From: Thiomicrorhabdus sp963677355
Lineage (GTDB): Bacteria; Pseudomonadota; Gammaproteobacteria; Thiomicrospirales; Thiomicrospiraceae
Length of the DNA stretch: 64,000 nt
Assembly (NCBI GenBank): GCA_963677355.2
Contig: CAXXXQ010000002.1
Span: 930,001-994,000 of the forward strand
Reading direction: 5' to 3'
In this document: positions 16,771 to 25,543 of the stretch, piece by piece
How positions within the stretch are numbered: the first letter of the stretch is position 1
How the letters are laid out: each line of letters begins with the position of its first letter
Program-made: the position numbers and the translations under genes
Notes under the pieces: model-generated
Seen by the model: the letters and a program-made list of their open reading frames with translations, nothing else
Told to the model about the DNA's origin: nothing
Databases searched by the model: none

Positions 16771-18077
16771 ACACTTGCCTCACTGGAAGGAAAGAGCTGC
16801 TGCATTAGGCCTTTTTTATGGCCTTTTAAGGATTCGATTTTTTGGGTTTGGGTGGTAATTAGATCATCAATAGATGAAAGACAATCAGCAATTTTTGTTT
16901 GTTCATTTTTAGAAGGAATGGGGAGGCTAATTTCTTTGAGTTGACCGACTCCAACAACATTTTTAATAGCTCCTCCCGCTGATTGCGATAAAAGTTTTTC
17001 TTGGTTTATCGGATGCTCAAGAGTGTATTTTATAAAATTTAAATCATAATCATTTTTTACCGATAGCTTTAAGAGCGCTTGATTAATAACGCCCTCTTTA
17101 TGTTGTGTTGGAATAACTGCAAATTTACCCATAGTGCCAGAACAGCTCATAATTAAGTCGTTTGACTTAACTGAAAAACGCTTCAATTCTTCATATTTGC
17201 TTTTTGTGATGAAGTACCTGAACTCGTTAAAGTTTGAATAAATTGCATGAGATTGTTCATAAACAGCATAACCATCGTTAACAAAAATATCCTTCTTTAA
17301 CGCTCCTCCAAATGGTCCTCTAACAAATTTACAAATATTACCCAATTGTCTAATTGGCCATGCTTCATTACTCTGAAACTTAGGGAAACGGTATTTGGGA
17401 GTGGTTTGGCCTTCGGTGGGGAAGAGTTGTTGCGTTAGGCCTTTTTTATGGTCTTTCAGCGCGTCCAGTTTTTGATTTTCGGCAGTAATCAATCCATCCA
17501 ATGATGAAAGACAATCCGCGATTCTTTGTTGTTCTAACAAACTTGGAATACTGATACTCAATTTTTTTAACTGGCTCGCATAAAGATGAACAACTGAAAT
17601 ACCTTGAGCCAATTGAGCAATCTCTCTTTTTTTAGCATTGTTCAAGTAATATGAAAGAAATACCCCATTTAAGTTTGACCGAATAATATTTAAGTCTGCC
17701 CCTAAAGCTACACCATTAATTAACACGCACGATGCCGTTGCAATATCTTCTTGAGTTTCACCCGAAGCAGGAATGATGACATCATTCACTTCACTAAGAA
17801 CTAAATTTTCAGCTGGAACATCCGTGAAAGACGTAATAACTTTTATAGTTTCAGTGTAATGTGTATAGAGTTCTCCATACCTAATGCATGGAAGAATACC
17901 ATTCAGAGATATATCAGATTTTGAAATTCCCTTTCCTTTTGCAAAGCTAGCAACTTCTTCAAGCAATCCATTCATCCATCTCCCTGAATTTTTAAACTCA
18001 GGAAACCGCAGCAAAGGCACCAGGCCTGGTGATTTTTCGGCGTTTTCTGGCGTGTATTTATGGTTATTCATAAGCAC
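16767..18077 (-). CDS. hsdS: Type I restriction specificity subunit HsdS
   Basis: Recognises the bipartite target of the type I enzyme. 436 residues in two homologous halves, each a variable target-recognition domain followed by a conserved helical spacer. The spacers are near-identical: IADCLSSLDGLITAENQKL...KKGLTQQLFP (about 183-222) and IADCLSSIDDLITTQTQKI...KKGLMQQLFP (about 396-432). Their DNA repeats (around 17405-17530 and 16790-16915) could recombine and change specificity. It overlaps the end of hsdR by 14 bases and the start of prrC by 4. Both halves look intact. Confidence 0.96.
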   Translation of the reverse strand: MLMNNHKYTPENAEKSPGLVPLLRFPEFKNSGRWMNGLLEEVASFAKGKGISKSDISLNGILPCIRYGELYTHYTETIKVITSFTDVPAENLVLSEVNDVIIPASGETQEDIATASCVLINGVALGADLNIIRSNLNGVFLSYYLNNAKKREIAQLAQGISVVHLYASQLKKLSISIPSLLEQQRIADCLSSLDGLITAENQKLDALKDHKKGLTQQLFPTEGQTTPKYRFPKFQSNEAWPIRQLGNICKFVRGPFGGALKKDIFVNDGYAVYEQSHAIYSNFNEFRYFITKSKYEELKRFSVKSNDLIMSCSGTMGKFAVIPTQHKEGVINQALLKLSVKNDYDLNFIKYTLEHPINQEKLLSQSAGGAIKNVVGVGQLKEISLPIPSKNEQTKIADCLSSIDDLITTQTQKIESLKGHKKGLMQQLFPSSEASV

Positions 18078-21000
18078 TCAATCCAGAAATTTCACGCCCT
18101 TCGGCTAATTTATGCAGGTGCGGTACCAGGTCTTCCATTAGAGCCAGTTCTTTTTGACTTCTATCTCGCCAACCGAGTTCGAGCGGTGCCATTAGGTCAT
18201 TGAGGGCTTCGCCATCAAAGATCATGCGGTTCATAATGTTTTCCACAAAATTTTGTAAGCTTTGGGGTTCCAATCCGTGTTTATTTGCCATTTCATTAAG
18301 TTCATTAGCAGACTTTTGGGCTTTAAAGGTTTGATAGCCTTGTCGAATCTGTTTTTCATTTAAAGCTTCACCCGTTGCAAGACTGTTGATATAGGCAATA
18401 ATATCGTCTCGTTCATCCATTAGATTAGATTGCGAGCTAATTAAGTCAATCAGCTCTTTGCGGGTCATTTTTTGTTTGGTCGTAGTTTGGGTGTTTTGTG
18501 CTATCAAGCCCATAATATAGTCATAATCAATCACGGCCGAAGCAAAGAGCACAAATTCAAAATCGAGTTGATCAACCACTTCACTGATTTGATCGTTCTC
18601 TTGGTCTTGCTTGCGCTTTAGTTCTTGAGCGGTTTCTAAATAGATGCCTTTAAAACCTCTTAATTCGTCAAGAGGCAGCGTTTTTTCAATCGCTTGCAGT
18701 TGTGGTTCATCCAGTTCGGTGTATTGCTCAATTTGGGTTTTGAGTTTTTGCACTTCTTTAAAGTGGTTAATAAACTCGGCTTTGGCAATATCGCCTTTTA
18801 GATTGAGTACTTCTGACGGTGTGCAGGCGAGCCCTTGTTTTTGCATAAAACATTCAAGTTGTTCGACAGCCTTTTGGAATTTTTCAACGGCAACCGGCGC
18901 AGGATCAACTAACCAGATTTCTTTTGCTCGGTCTTTGGCGGCACCGGAGAAGAGTTCAATGGCGTCATTTACGTCTTTTTCTTGACCACGAAAATCAAGC
19001 ACATTGCCCCAGGGTTTACTGTCGTTTAAAACCCGGTTAGTGCGGCTAAAGGCTTGAATCAGCCCGTGATATTTTAGGTTTTTGTCTACATACAAGGTAT
19101 TGAGGTATTTGGAATCAAACCCCGTCAGCAACATATCTACCACGATCACAATATCTATTTTGTTTTTATGCGGGTAGTCTTTATTTGGGTATTTTTGATC
19201 TTTAATGCGCTGCTGCACATCCTGATAATAGACATCAAACTCGTTAATACTGTGATTGGTGCCGTATTGTTGGTTGTAGTCCGCAATAATTGACATCAGC
19301 GCTTGTTTTTTCTTTTCGGGTTCAATTTGATTATCGGCCTTTTCTTGCGGCAGATCGTCTTGCAGTTGTTTGATGTCTTTTATATTTTTTTCAATTGTTT
19401 TGCTTGTTGCATCCTCTTGTTCAGCCGCTGCTTTTGGCAGTTGTGCCGGTGGCGAAAATACACACACAACATTGAAGGGTCTGTAATTTAACACCACCTC
19501 TTTGTTTTGCGCTTGCATAAGCTTGAACTGCTGATAGTACTCAATGGCATCATTGATAGAATTGGTCGCTAAAACGGCATTAAATCGACGTTCATTGGTG
19601 ACCTTGTCATGCTTTAAAAGGATTTCACCGACAACTGCTTCCGGCGGTGGCGTGGTTTTTTTATTGAGTTTTTTCTTGTTATTTTTGTTCTTGTTTTCTT
19701 CGGTGAAGTAATCAATATGAAAACTGAGGACGTTTTTATCATCAATGGCATTGGTGATGGTATAGGCATGAAGCTCTTTTTCAAAAATGTCTTCGGTGGT
19801 TTTAAAAGAACCGACTGTGCCATCAATTTGTTTATAGGTGGCGTTATCATCAAAAATAGGCGTACCGGTAAAGCCAAACAGTTGTGCTTGAGGGAAAAAT
19901 TCTTTAATCGCTTTGTGGTTTTCACCAAATTGTGAGCGATGACATTCGTCAAAAATAAACACCACACGTTTATCACTTAAAGGCGCTAAACGTTCTTTAT
20001 AGGTTTGTTGACCTTTTTCACTTTTGCTTTGATTGCGCTTACTGTTTTCATCCAGCGCCAAACCGAGTTTTTGAATAGTGGTGACAATCACCTTGTCTTT
20101 GTAATCTTCCGATAACATTCGGCGCACAAGCGTTTCGGTATTGGTATTTTCTTCGACACAGCCATCCTGGAATTTATTAAACTCCTCCCGCGTTTGACGG
20201 TCCAGGTCTTTTCTATCCACCACAAATAGGCACTTATGAATATCGTCATTGTCTTTAAGCAGTGTAGAGGCTTTAAAGGAAGTGAGGGTTTTACCCGAAC
20301 CGGTGGTATGCCAGATATAGCCATTGCCTCGGTTTTGATGAATGCAATCCACAATGGCTTCAACCGCATAGATTTGATAAGGACGCATCATCAACAGTTT
20401 TTGCTCGGATTGCACCAATACCATATAACGGCTAAGCATTTGTCCGAGTGTGCACTTGGCTAAAAATTTGTCGGTAAAGTCGTGCAGGTGGCCGATTTTG
20501 TTATTATCTTTGTCGGCGAGTTGATAGATAGGTAAAAAACGCTCATCCGCATTAAAGCTAAAGTGTTCATTACGGTTGTTAACGAAATAATAGGTATTGT
20601 TTTCGTTACTGACGATGAACAACTGCATAAAACACATCAACGTATTGCCGTAGCCATTGCCGGGATCATTTTTATAATTAACGATTTGCTCCATTGCACG
20701 GCGGGTAACGATATGGTGACTTTTTAATTCGATCTGAACCAATGGCAAACCATTAATTAGAAGAATCACATCATAACGATGGTGACTGTTTTCGGTATTG
20801 ATACGAAGTTGATTAATGACTTCAAAGTCATTCTTACACCAGTCTTTGATATTGACCAAAGTGTAATGTAACGGCGTACCATCTTCACGCTGAAAATAGC
20901 CTTGCTCACGCAATGATTGCGCTGCGGTAAATACGTCAGGCGTAACAATTTCGTCACGCAAACGGGCAAACTCAGAATCGGTTAGTTTTACATAATTGAG

Positions 21001-21129
21001 GGCTTCAAACTTCTCTCGGAAGTTTTGATCTAGGGAGGCTCTATCTCGAATGTCTTGGCGATAGGTGTATTTAAGGTCTTGTAACCTGGAAATGAGATTA
21101 TCTTCAATATGCGATTCTTTCGTTTGCAT
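18064..21129 (-). CDS. hsdR: Type I restriction endonuclease subunit HsdR
   Basis: Translocating nuclease subunit. 1021 residues: N-terminal PD-(D/E)xK nuclease (YDVILLINGLPLVQIELKS, about 118-136), the superfamily 2 motor with Walker A HTTGSGKTLTSFKA, motif II FIFDECHRSQFG and motif III FGFTGTPIF, later helicase motifs (VVDMLLTGFDSKYLNTLYVDK; QAFSRTNRV), and a helical C-terminal domain. All catalytic motifs are present. It is the first gene of the six-gene operon and starts at the ATG at 21129. Regulation is not visible beyond an AT-rich upstream region shared with the divergent photolyase-like gene. Confidence 0.97.
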   Translation of the reverse strand: MQTKESHIEDNLISRLQDLKYTYRQDIRDRASLDQNFREKFEALNYVKLTDSEFARLRDEIVTPDVFTAAQSLREQGYFQREDGTPLHYTLVNIKDWCKNDFEVINQLRINTENSHHRYDVILLINGLPLVQIELKSHHIVTRRAMEQIVNYKNDPGNGYGNTLMCFMQLFIVSNENNTYYFVNNRNEHFSFNADERFLPIYQLADKDNNKIGHLHDFTDKFLAKCTLGQMLSRYMVLVQSEQKLLMMRPYQIYAVEAIVDCIHQNRGNGYIWHTTGSGKTLTSFKASTLLKDNDDIHKCLFVVDRKDLDRQTREEFNKFQDGCVEENTNTETLVRRMLSEDYKDKVIVTTIQKLGLALDENSKRNQSKSEKGQQTYKERLAPLSDKRVVFIFDECHRSQFGENHKAIKEFFPQAQLFGFTGTPIFDDNATYKQIDGTVGSFKTTEDIFEKELHAYTITNAIDDKNVLSFHIDYFTEENKNKNNKKKLNKKTTPPPEAVVGEILLKHDKVTNERRFNAVLATNSINDAIEYYQQFKLMQAQNKEVVLNYRPFNVVCVFSPPAQLPKAAAEQEDATSKTIEKNIKDIKQLQDDLPQEKADNQIEPEKKKQALMSIIADYNQQYGTNHSINEFDVYYQDVQQRIKDQKYPNKDYPHKNKIDIVIVVDMLLTGFDSKYLNTLYVDKNLKYHGLIQAFSRTNRVLNDSKPWGNVLDFRGQEKDVNDAIELFSGAAKDRAKEIWLVDPAPVAVEKFQKAVEQLECFMQKQGLACTPSEVLNLKGDIAKAEFINHFKEVQKLKTQIEQYTELDEPQLQAIEKTLPLDELRGFKGIYLETAQELKRKQDQENDQISEVVDQLDFEFVLFASAVIDYDYIMGLIAQNTQTTTKQKMTRKELIDLISSQSNLMDERDDIIAYINSLATGEALNEKQIRQGYQTFKAQKSANELNEMANKHGLEPQSLQNFVENIMNRMIFDGEALNDLMAPLELGWRDRSQKELALMEDLVPHLHKLAEGREISGLSAYE

Positions 21130-21489
21130 TTCTTAAGTATATTTCCGAACAGGTGTATATCAATAGAATCGAATTCTAGCATATGAACTCACACTAGTTT
21201 AAACCTATTCAAGCTAAGCTAATCAGATGTGACACTTTATCTAAATGTTTTTTCCTATATTGAGCACGAATATTAAAAATCAGATTTAAGTGAATACAGA
21301 TTGAAATATTTTTCCGTTTTAAGTGTTCTTTAATTAAAGGCTTAACAGAATAAAGCGTTTATATATAAAAGCTATCAAACAATTCATTTTAATCAATTGG
21401 ATTAATCGACCTGATTTGACGAAAATAATAGATTGATAATATATACATAACTTATACAATAAATATACATTAACAATTGCGGATATTTT
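21130..21489. other. AT-rich divergent intergenic region, hsdR / split photolyase
   Basis: 360 bases with no credible gene. The left part must hold the hsdR promoter (leftward), which I cannot pinpoint. The right end holds the promoter and triple TATACA repeat of the photolyase-like operon (rightward). No copy of the ssrA 3' end and no integrase fragment is visible here, so I find no mark of the right end of a mobile island. Confidence 0.7.
21433..21469 (+). promoter_or_regulatory. LitR/CarH-type operator: three TATACA repeats at 11-bp period over a promoter
   Basis: TATACA occurs at 21442, 21453 and 21464, exactly 11 bp apart in direct orientation, each fitting the nTnnACAn half-site known for CarA/CarH-type MerR repressors, which bind 11-bp direct repeats. 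A sigma-70-like promoter TTGATA (21433-21438), 16 bases, TACAAT (21455-21460) is embedded in the array, so binding would repress the downstream genes. The ATG follows 20 bases after the last repeat. The probable regulator is the MerR protein at 38330-39163. Confidence 0.72.
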
Positions 21490-22308
21490 ATGCGTTGGTT
21501 TGAACACACTCTTTCCGATCAATTCTTTGAAGTAAAACCTGCCGGTAGGAGCAATAAGTGCCGCTTTAAAGATTGGATTTTGGACGATTCCCCTTTTGAG
21601 GAATCACCAATCAAAGGTGGCATGAAACAGGCACAGAAGAAACTGGAACAACTGAATTTCTCTAATTACTCCAAATCTCGCAACCATCTGAGCGGTAGCG
21701 TTTCCCAACTTTCCGCTTACATTGAACACGGCCTGATTGAGCCGGGTGAAATCCTTAAATTTATCGATACCACCAGTGACCGCGAAGAAGCTTACCGTTT
21801 TTTACAACAATTAAGTTGGCGAGACTTTTTTGCCAAACGTTATCAGGAAGACCCGAAAACTGTCTGGCAGGATTTACAACCCTACAAAACCGGCTTTGCC
21901 GCAGACGATTATGCCGACGAGCTGCCAACCGATATTGCCGAAGCGAAAACCGATGTCGCGGTCATCAACCAGTTTATTGAAGAGTTGCAGCAACACGGCT
22001 ATATCCATAACCATGCGCGTCTCTATCTGGCGTCCTATATCGTGCATTGGCGACGCATTAAATGGCAGGTTGGCGCTCGCTGGATGCTGAAATATCTGTT
22101 GGACGGCAATATCGCTTCGAATAACTATTCCTGGCAATGGGTAGCCAGTACCGGCAGCCATAAACCCTATCTATTTAATCTGGACAATGTACGCAACTAC
22201 GCGCCGGAGGAACAGTACAACCTATCTCGGGAAGCCAATTTGACGATTGCTGCCGACTACGGCGAATTATCCCAACGACTGTTTCCCAAGATGTCGAACG
22301 GAGGTTAA
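21490..22308 (+). CDS. FAD-binding photolyase-domain protein lacking the antenna domain
   Basis: 272 residues matching only the C-terminal, helical FAD-binding half of photolyase/cryptochromes: LSAYIEHGLIEPGEI, LSWRDFFAKRY, HNHARLYLASYIVHWRRIKWQVG, and the flavin-site helix NIASNNYSWQWVAST, where ordinary photolyases have DADPANNSMGWQWVAG. The N-terminal Rossmann antenna domain is absent and lies in the next gene. No iron-sulfur cysteine cluster is visible. Repair activity, substrate, or a signalling role cannot be decided. A GCGGA sequence precedes the ATG. The upstream repeat array suggests light-controlled expression. Confidence 0.85.
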   Translation: MRWFEHTLSDQFFEVKPAGRSNKCRFKDWILDDSPFEESPIKGGMKQAQKKLEQLNFSNYSKSRNHLSGSVSQLSAYIEHGLIEPGEILKFIDTTSDREEAYRFLQQLSWRDFFAKRYQEDPKTVWQDLQPYKTGFAADDYADELPTDIAEAKTDVAVINQFIEELQQHGYIHNHARLYLASYIVHWRRIKWQVGARWMLKYLLDGNIASNNYSWQWVASTGSHKPYLFNLDNVRNYAPEEQYNLSREANLTIAADYGELSQRLFPKMSNGG

Positions 22309-22311
22309 CTC

Positions 22312-22731
22312 ATGGACTTTAGCAATAACACCACTTGGCTTTGGTTACATGCCAATGATCTCAATGCACACCATCCAGCTATAGAGCAAGTCGGTCGCTA
22401 CGACGCCATTCTGTTTATTTGGGACGAAACCCATTTTGCTCAGCAGTTCTATTCGAAACAGAGACTGTTTTTTATCTGGCAATGCCTACAGGATTTCAAG
22501 GAGCTGCCGCTGATCGTAATCAAAGGTGAAACCGATCTGATATTAAAACGACTCTACAAAGATAATCCGGACACCGTGATCTTTACACCGGAAAACGCCA
22601 ACGTCAATTTTTCACGCTGGCCGTTTGTCACCTCTTTAAGTAAACAGCAATTAATCAAGTTCGATAAAAAACTGCCATTCAGTTTCTCGAAGTACTGGCA
22701 GAGTGCCGAACAACAACTCTTTGCCAGTTAA
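22312..22731 (+). CDS. Photolyase N-terminal (antenna) domain-like protein
   Basis: 139 residues, starting 3 bases after the stop of the FAD-domain gene, so surely cotranscribed and probably coupled. The pattern TWLWLHANDLNAHHPA, AILFIWDE, RLFFIWQCLQDF, LPLIVIKGE resembles the alpha/beta Rossmann half of photolyases (strand, nucleotide-like turn, helix with FIxxCL, strand ending in GD/GE). The two proteins together thus equal one photolyase with its domains in separate chains and in reversed gene order. Whether it binds a chromophore is unknown. Family assignment is by pattern, moderately sure. Confidence 0.7.
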   Translation: MDFSNNTTWLWLHANDLNAHHPAIEQVGRYDAILFIWDETHFAQQFYSKQRLFFIWQCLQDFKELPLIVIKGETDLILKRLYKDNPDTVIFTPENANVNFSRWPFVTSLSKQQLIKFDKKLPFSFSKYWQSAEQQLFAS

Positions 22732-22765
22732 TGGCGACTGAAAAACCACTCAATTTCTGCCCATA

Positions 22766-22802
22766 AAAAAGCCCCTTAATAATTTTCATCAGGGGCTTGT
22801 TA
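22766..22802 (-). terminator. Terminator downstream of doeC
   Basis: Minus strand: AAGCCCCT, 13-base loop, AGGGGCTTTTTT. The T run is on the minus-strand side, so it chiefly ends the doe transcript; on the plus strand it is a stem without a good T tract. Confidence 0.7.
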
Positions 22803-22878
22803 ATACTTGAAAAAACTTGGCTACTCAACTAAAAAATAGCCCAGTCTGTTAATAAAAAACTGAAATTAAACACTAAAA

Positions 22879-24267
22879 TTAAACGCCCACTTTCGGACCA
22901 ATCCAAACTTGCTGAACATTGACAAACTCCATAATGCCGTGAGGCCCTAGCTCCCTGCCATAACCGGAACGCTTTATACCGCCACTCGGCAGACGAGGAT
23001 CGGTTTTCACCAAACCGTTAATGGTGACTTGCCCTGCTTCAATCATTGGTGCCAGCTTAATCGCTTTATCGACATCTTGACTCCAAATTGAGGCCGCTAA
23101 ACCATATGGCGTGTCATTCGCCATTTCCAACGCCTGAGCTTCGGATTCCGCTTTCATGACAACCGCAATCGGTCCAAAGGTTTCTTCGCAGGAAGCCTGC
23201 ATATCCGGAGTTACGTCAATCAAGAGTGTCACCGGATAAAAATAACCTGGACCACTCGGCATCTCTCCGCCTAACAGACATTTGCCGCCCTGCTCAATCG
23301 TCATGCTGACCTGACGATGCAAGCCTTCCCGTAAATCTGAGCGAGCAATGGGACCGACTTGAGTCGTTGGGTCAGTCGGATCCCCCATTTTCAATTGCGC
23401 TAATTTATCCCTAAGTTTGTCGACGAATTCATCGTAAACGGAATCCATCACAATCAGTCGTTTTGCCGCAATGCATGACTGCCCGGCATTGATGATTCTC
23501 GAAATCACCAAAGCTTCTACAGCAGCATCAATATCCGCATCGGCAAAAATCAGGCTAGGATCCGAACCTCCCAACTCCAATACGGCCGGTTTAATCTGAG
23601 AAGCCGCCAACGAGGCAACGGCACTACCTGCTAAACTGGATCCGGTCAAAGAGACCGCCTGCACCGCATCATTTTTAATGACCTCTGCAACCTGCTCTCG
23701 ATGAATCGGTAGATTTTGCATAATCCCTTGCGGCGCACCGAGTTCAGCACACGCGTCCTCAAACAAGCCGGCAATCGCCTCAGCACAAGCGGGAACGTGC
23801 TCATCATGTTTCATCAAACAGGTATTACCCGCCATAATCGCTGGTGCACAGAAACGAAATGCCAACCAGAAAGGGGCATTCCAGGGCAAGATACCCAGAA
23901 TACTCCCTAAAGGCAGGTGTTGAACATAACTATGAGTCGCATCTGAAGGCAGGTCTATCGACGATAAATAGGCTTCACCATTTTCGGCATAGTGTTCTGC
24001 ACACCAGGCCGCTTTCTCTACCTCGCCATAAGACTCGGTAATCGGCTTACCCATTTCAATCGTCATCAACTGCGCCAGCCTTTCTTTATCTTGGCGCATT
24101 TTTTCAGCCACTCGCTTGAGCAATGAAGCCCGGCTGTCAAAATCGGTCAACTTCCAGCTTCTAAAGGCCGTAACGGACTGCTCAATCGCTTCGCTCAAGT
24201 CACCATCATTCATAGGCGGATAACGATGCACTTCTTGCCCTGTACAAGGGTTTGTCGCTATTAACAT
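22879..24267 (-). CDS. doeC: Aldehyde dehydrogenase, probable DoeC (aspartate-semialdehyde oxidation)
   Basis: NAD(P)-dependent aldehyde dehydrogenase, 462 residues, close to the succinate-semialdehyde dehydrogenase type. Catalytic elements are present: ILGILPWNAPFWLAFRF, SLTGSSLAGSAVAS (cofactor loop), LELGGSDPSLIF (general-base Glu) and NAGQSCIAAKR (nucleophilic Cys), then EETFGPIAVV. An AGGAGGGG ribosome site precedes ATG 24267. It is the last gene of a four-gene run with DoeA, DoeD and a DoeB-type deacetylase. That context suggests it oxidises aspartate-4-semialdehyde to aspartate, the last step of ectoine degradation. Alone, the sequence would only say semialdehyde dehydrogenase. Confidence 0.85.
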   Translation of the reverse strand: MLIATNPCTGQEVHRYPPMNDGDLSEAIEQSVTAFRSWKLTDFDSRASLLKRVAEKMRQDKERLAQLMTIEMGKPITESYGEVEKAAWCAEHYAENGEAYLSSIDLPSDATHSYVQHLPLGSILGILPWNAPFWLAFRFCAPAIMAGNTCLMKHDEHVPACAEAIAGLFEDACAELGAPQGIMQNLPIHREQVAEVIKNDAVQAVSLTGSSLAGSAVASLAASQIKPAVLELGGSDPSLIFADADIDAAVEALVISRIINAGQSCIAAKRLIVMDSVYDEFVDKLRDKLAQLKMGDPTDPTTQVGPIARSDLREGLHRQVSMTIEQGGKCLLGGEMPSGPGYFYPVTLLIDVTPDMQASCEETFGPIAVVMKAESEAQALEMANDTPYGLAASIWSQDVDKAIKLAPMIEAGQVTINGLVKTDPRLPSGGIKRSGYGRELGPHGIMEFVNVQQVWIGPKVGV

Positions 24268-24275
24268 ATCCCCTC

Positions 24276-25532
24276 CTATTTGGCTTTTTTCTGAGTCGAT
24301 TCTGATTTTTCCGCTTTGGACGAAGCAATCGAAGCCACCTGTTTAGCTTTGGTTGGTTCTGCACTACCCGGTTTAATGACAAAGTCACGATCAAAATCTT
24401 GGAAGAAAGAACCACAACCGTCTTCGGTGATATAGAAAGTATCTGAAATACCACAGGTTTTATCACCGTCCACACCCCATAACCATGGAATAATGTGAAA
24501 GGTCATGCCCGGCTTCAATATATCCGCCTGCCCCTGATTTAGACTGAGAATATAGCCTTCATCCCAAGACGGTGGAAAGGCGATACCGATAGAGTAGCCG
24601 GAACGGGTAATCAAACGGGCTCCCACACTATTTTCATGCAAGATGCTGCGTACCATTCTATCAACCTCAGACACCGTCATACCCGGTCGGAGTTCAGCCT
24701 GCAACCAGCTGAGTGCTTTTTTCATTTTCTCCTGAGCCTGATGCATACTGTCTGACATTTCGCCACAGATAGCGGTACGCATCATCGCAGTATGATAACG
24801 ACGATAACAGCCCCCTACCTCCAAGAAAACATGCTCGCCCGGTTGCACGGTTTTGCCTTCCCAGGAAGCGTGTCCGATCATGGTACGCGGACCGGAGGTG
24901 ACATATGGCATCACGGCAGGAATTTCTCCTCCAGCCGCAAACATGGCCTGACTGATCGCTGCACCGATTTCATTCTCGGTCACCCCTGGCTGAACCGCAT
25001 CCAAGCCGGCCTGCATACCGGCTTTAGTCGCAATCGCGGCTTTCTGCATGGCCGCCAATTCATATTCTGATTTACAAATCCGGCTCTCTTCAACAATACC
25101 AAAACAATCCATTAAACGACTGCGCATAAAAGCGGTCTTAAAGACATCCTGTTGATAGGCGTTGAAATAATAAGAGTTACGTTCATAGCCAATGGTTCCG
25201 CCGGCAAGTCCAAACTCGACCAGCGAACTGACCAACATTTGGATGGCATCCCCTGTATCCGGGTAAGGACGCGTGACTTCCACCCAGGTACGATGGATAA
25301 CATTTGACTCTTCGAGTTTGCGGGTCACCATAAATGGCTCACCATCCAGCGGCACGACCAACGCCTGAAAAAAGGAGTAACCCGTAGTCTGGTAGTCAGT
25401 CAAATACATAATATTTTCCGCATCGGAAATAATGACGGCATCTAACAGCCGTTCAGCCATGCGAGTACGTAATTCACTGATTCTGCGTTGATATTCCACA
25501 AATGGGAATGTCATATCATCTCTTTCTCTCAT
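24276..25532 (-). CDS. doeA: Ectoine hydrolase DoeA (M24 peptidase fold)
   Basis: Opens the ectoine ring to N-acetyl-diaminobutyrate. About 418 residues with a creatinase-like N-terminal domain and a pita-bread M24 domain (QPGVTENEIGAAISQAMFAAGGEIPAV, GPRTMIGHASWEGK, LEVGGCYRRYHTAMMRT, then RSGYSIGIAFPPSWDEG). This is the DoeA pattern rather than that of metal-dependent aminopeptidases. I chose ATG 25532, with GAGGAG seven bases upstream; an earlier in-frame start at 25547 would overlap doeD. A Lys/Ser/Ala-rich tail of about 30 residues at the C-terminus is unusual. It lies between doeD and doeC. Confidence 0.9.
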   Translation of the reverse strand: MRERDDMTFPFVEYQRRISELRTRMAERLLDAVIISDAENIMYLTDYQTTGYSFFQALVVPLDGEPFMVTRKLEESNVIHRTWVEVTRPYPDTGDAIQMLVSSLVEFGLAGGTIGYERNSYYFNAYQQDVFKTAFMRSRLMDCFGIVEESRICKSEYELAAMQKAAIATKAGMQAGLDAVQPGVTENEIGAAISQAMFAAGGEIPAVMPYVTSGPRTMIGHASWEGKTVQPGEHVFLEVGGCYRRYHTAMMRTAICGEMSDSMHQAQEKMKKALSWLQAELRPGMTVSEVDRMVRSILHENSVGARLITRSGYSIGIAFPPSWDEGYILSLNQGQADILKPGMTFHIIPWLWGVDGDKTCGISDTFYITEDGCGSFFQDFDRDFVIKPGSAEPTKAKQVASIASSKAEKSESTQKKAK

Positions 25533-25543
25533 GCTGATTCTCC

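Noticed and set aside
10144..21489. The block after ssrA as an integrated mobile element
   Set aside because: ssrA is a usual integration site and the content is accessory, but I found no integrase, no transposase, and no second copy of the ssrA 3' end at the right side. Only an accessory region can be claimed.
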